DNA of 64,000 nt from Sphingomonas profundi (GTDB taxonomy: Bacteria; Pseudomonadota; Alphaproteobacteria; Sphingomonadales; Sphingomonadaceae): assembly GCF_009739515.1 (NCBI RefSeq), contig NZ_CP046535.1:1364001-1428000 (forward strand), read 5' to 3'. Position 1 is the first letter of the stretch. Every line of letters begins with the position of its first letter. Positions 63,855 through 64,000 of the stretch are shown one piece after another. The notes beneath the pieces were generated by a model. That model saw nothing but the letters and a program-made list of their open reading frames with translations, ran no database searches and was not told where the DNA came from. The position numbers were made by a program, and so were the translations under genes.

Positions 63855-64000
63855 ATGATGAGCATGTTCAAGCGCGGCGCGATGGGCGCTGCCATCCTTC
63901 TCGCGGTCGGTGGCGTCGCTTCGGTCGAGGCCAAAGTCACCTACCCGATGGTCGGCGGCGCCGCCATGTACCCAACGAAGAACATCGTCGAGAATGCCGT
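63855..64000 (+). CDS. Secreted fasciclin (FAS1)-domain protein, 5' part only
   Basis: The first 48 codons of a gene running off the window. The protein starts MMSMFKRGAMGA with a signal peptide and enters a FAS1 domain at YPMVGGAAMYPTKNIVENA. FAS1 proteins of sphingomonads are small, exported adhesion or envelope proteins. ATG 63855 has AGGAG 8 nt upstream; a second ATG overlaps at 63858. The gap of 102 bp after oxyR has no recognisable terminator or promoter. Confidence 0.8.
   Translation, partial: MMSMFKRGAMGAAILLAVGGVASVEAKVTYPMVGGAAMYPTKNIVENA

Overview
The window looks like chromosomal DNA of a sphingomonad (Sphingomonadaceae, Alphaproteobacteria). The evidence is very high GC, the fused ispDF gene followed by divergent dusB-ntrB-ntrC-ntrY-ntrX-hfq-hflX, a tandem double-domain Hfq, short palindromic intergenic repeats of the kind common in sphingomonads, and a FAS1 (fasciclin) gene at the right edge. 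No rRNA, tRNA, CRISPR array, phage or IS element was seen. Coding density is very high: the largest gene-free gap is about 190 bp and many neighbours overlap by 4 bp (ATGA/GTGA/TTGA).

1-9.5 kb is mostly housekeeping: a GT-associated protein (probably truncated by the window edge) with a GH130 partner, a secreted M28 peptidase, the ribosome-associated ATPase EttA, a Uma2-family nuclease-fold protein, a small secreted protein, a membrane protein, beta-carbonic anhydrase, lipoyl synthase with a coupled small membrane protein, and a RatA/Coq10-type protein. 9.5-20.5 kb holds cinA/pncC, ispDF, dusB, the nitrogen-regulatory pairs NtrBC and NtrYX, double Hfq and HflX. 20.4-29.9 kb is a long minus-strand series: secreted protein, mltB-like, rlpA-like, D,D-carboxypeptidase, tmk, holB, metG, tatD, an MBL hydrolase, a small membrane protein and mazG.

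30.0-32.0 kb holds a stand-alone Rieske oxygenase and a TetR regulator with a perfect 14-bp palindrome between them. The TetR start overlaps the stop of tssM, the last gene of the type VI secretion (T6SS) operon.

32-55.5 kb is an almost complete T6SS locus. On the minus strand, in transcription order, it reads tssA, tssB, tssC, a second tssC-like gene (impD type), tssE, tssF, tssG, clpV/tssH, hcp/tssD, vgrG/tssI, an unrecognised small gene, tagH (FHA), tssK, tssL (with OmpA domain) and tssM. A PAAR tip gene, a PP2C phosphatase (pppA) and a secreted OmpA-domain protein diverge on the plus strand. TssJ, the kinase PpkA and TagF are not in the window, and no effector/immunity pair is recognisable. 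TssL carries two near-identical N-terminal threonine motifs that could be FHA-docking phosphosites.

56-64 kb is metabolic and stress related: EthD-domain protein plus GMC oxidoreductase, a GST, an SDR, a DUF2794 protein, serine acetyltransferase, the ahpC-ahpD peroxide-reduction pair divergent from oxyR, and a truncated fasciclin gene.
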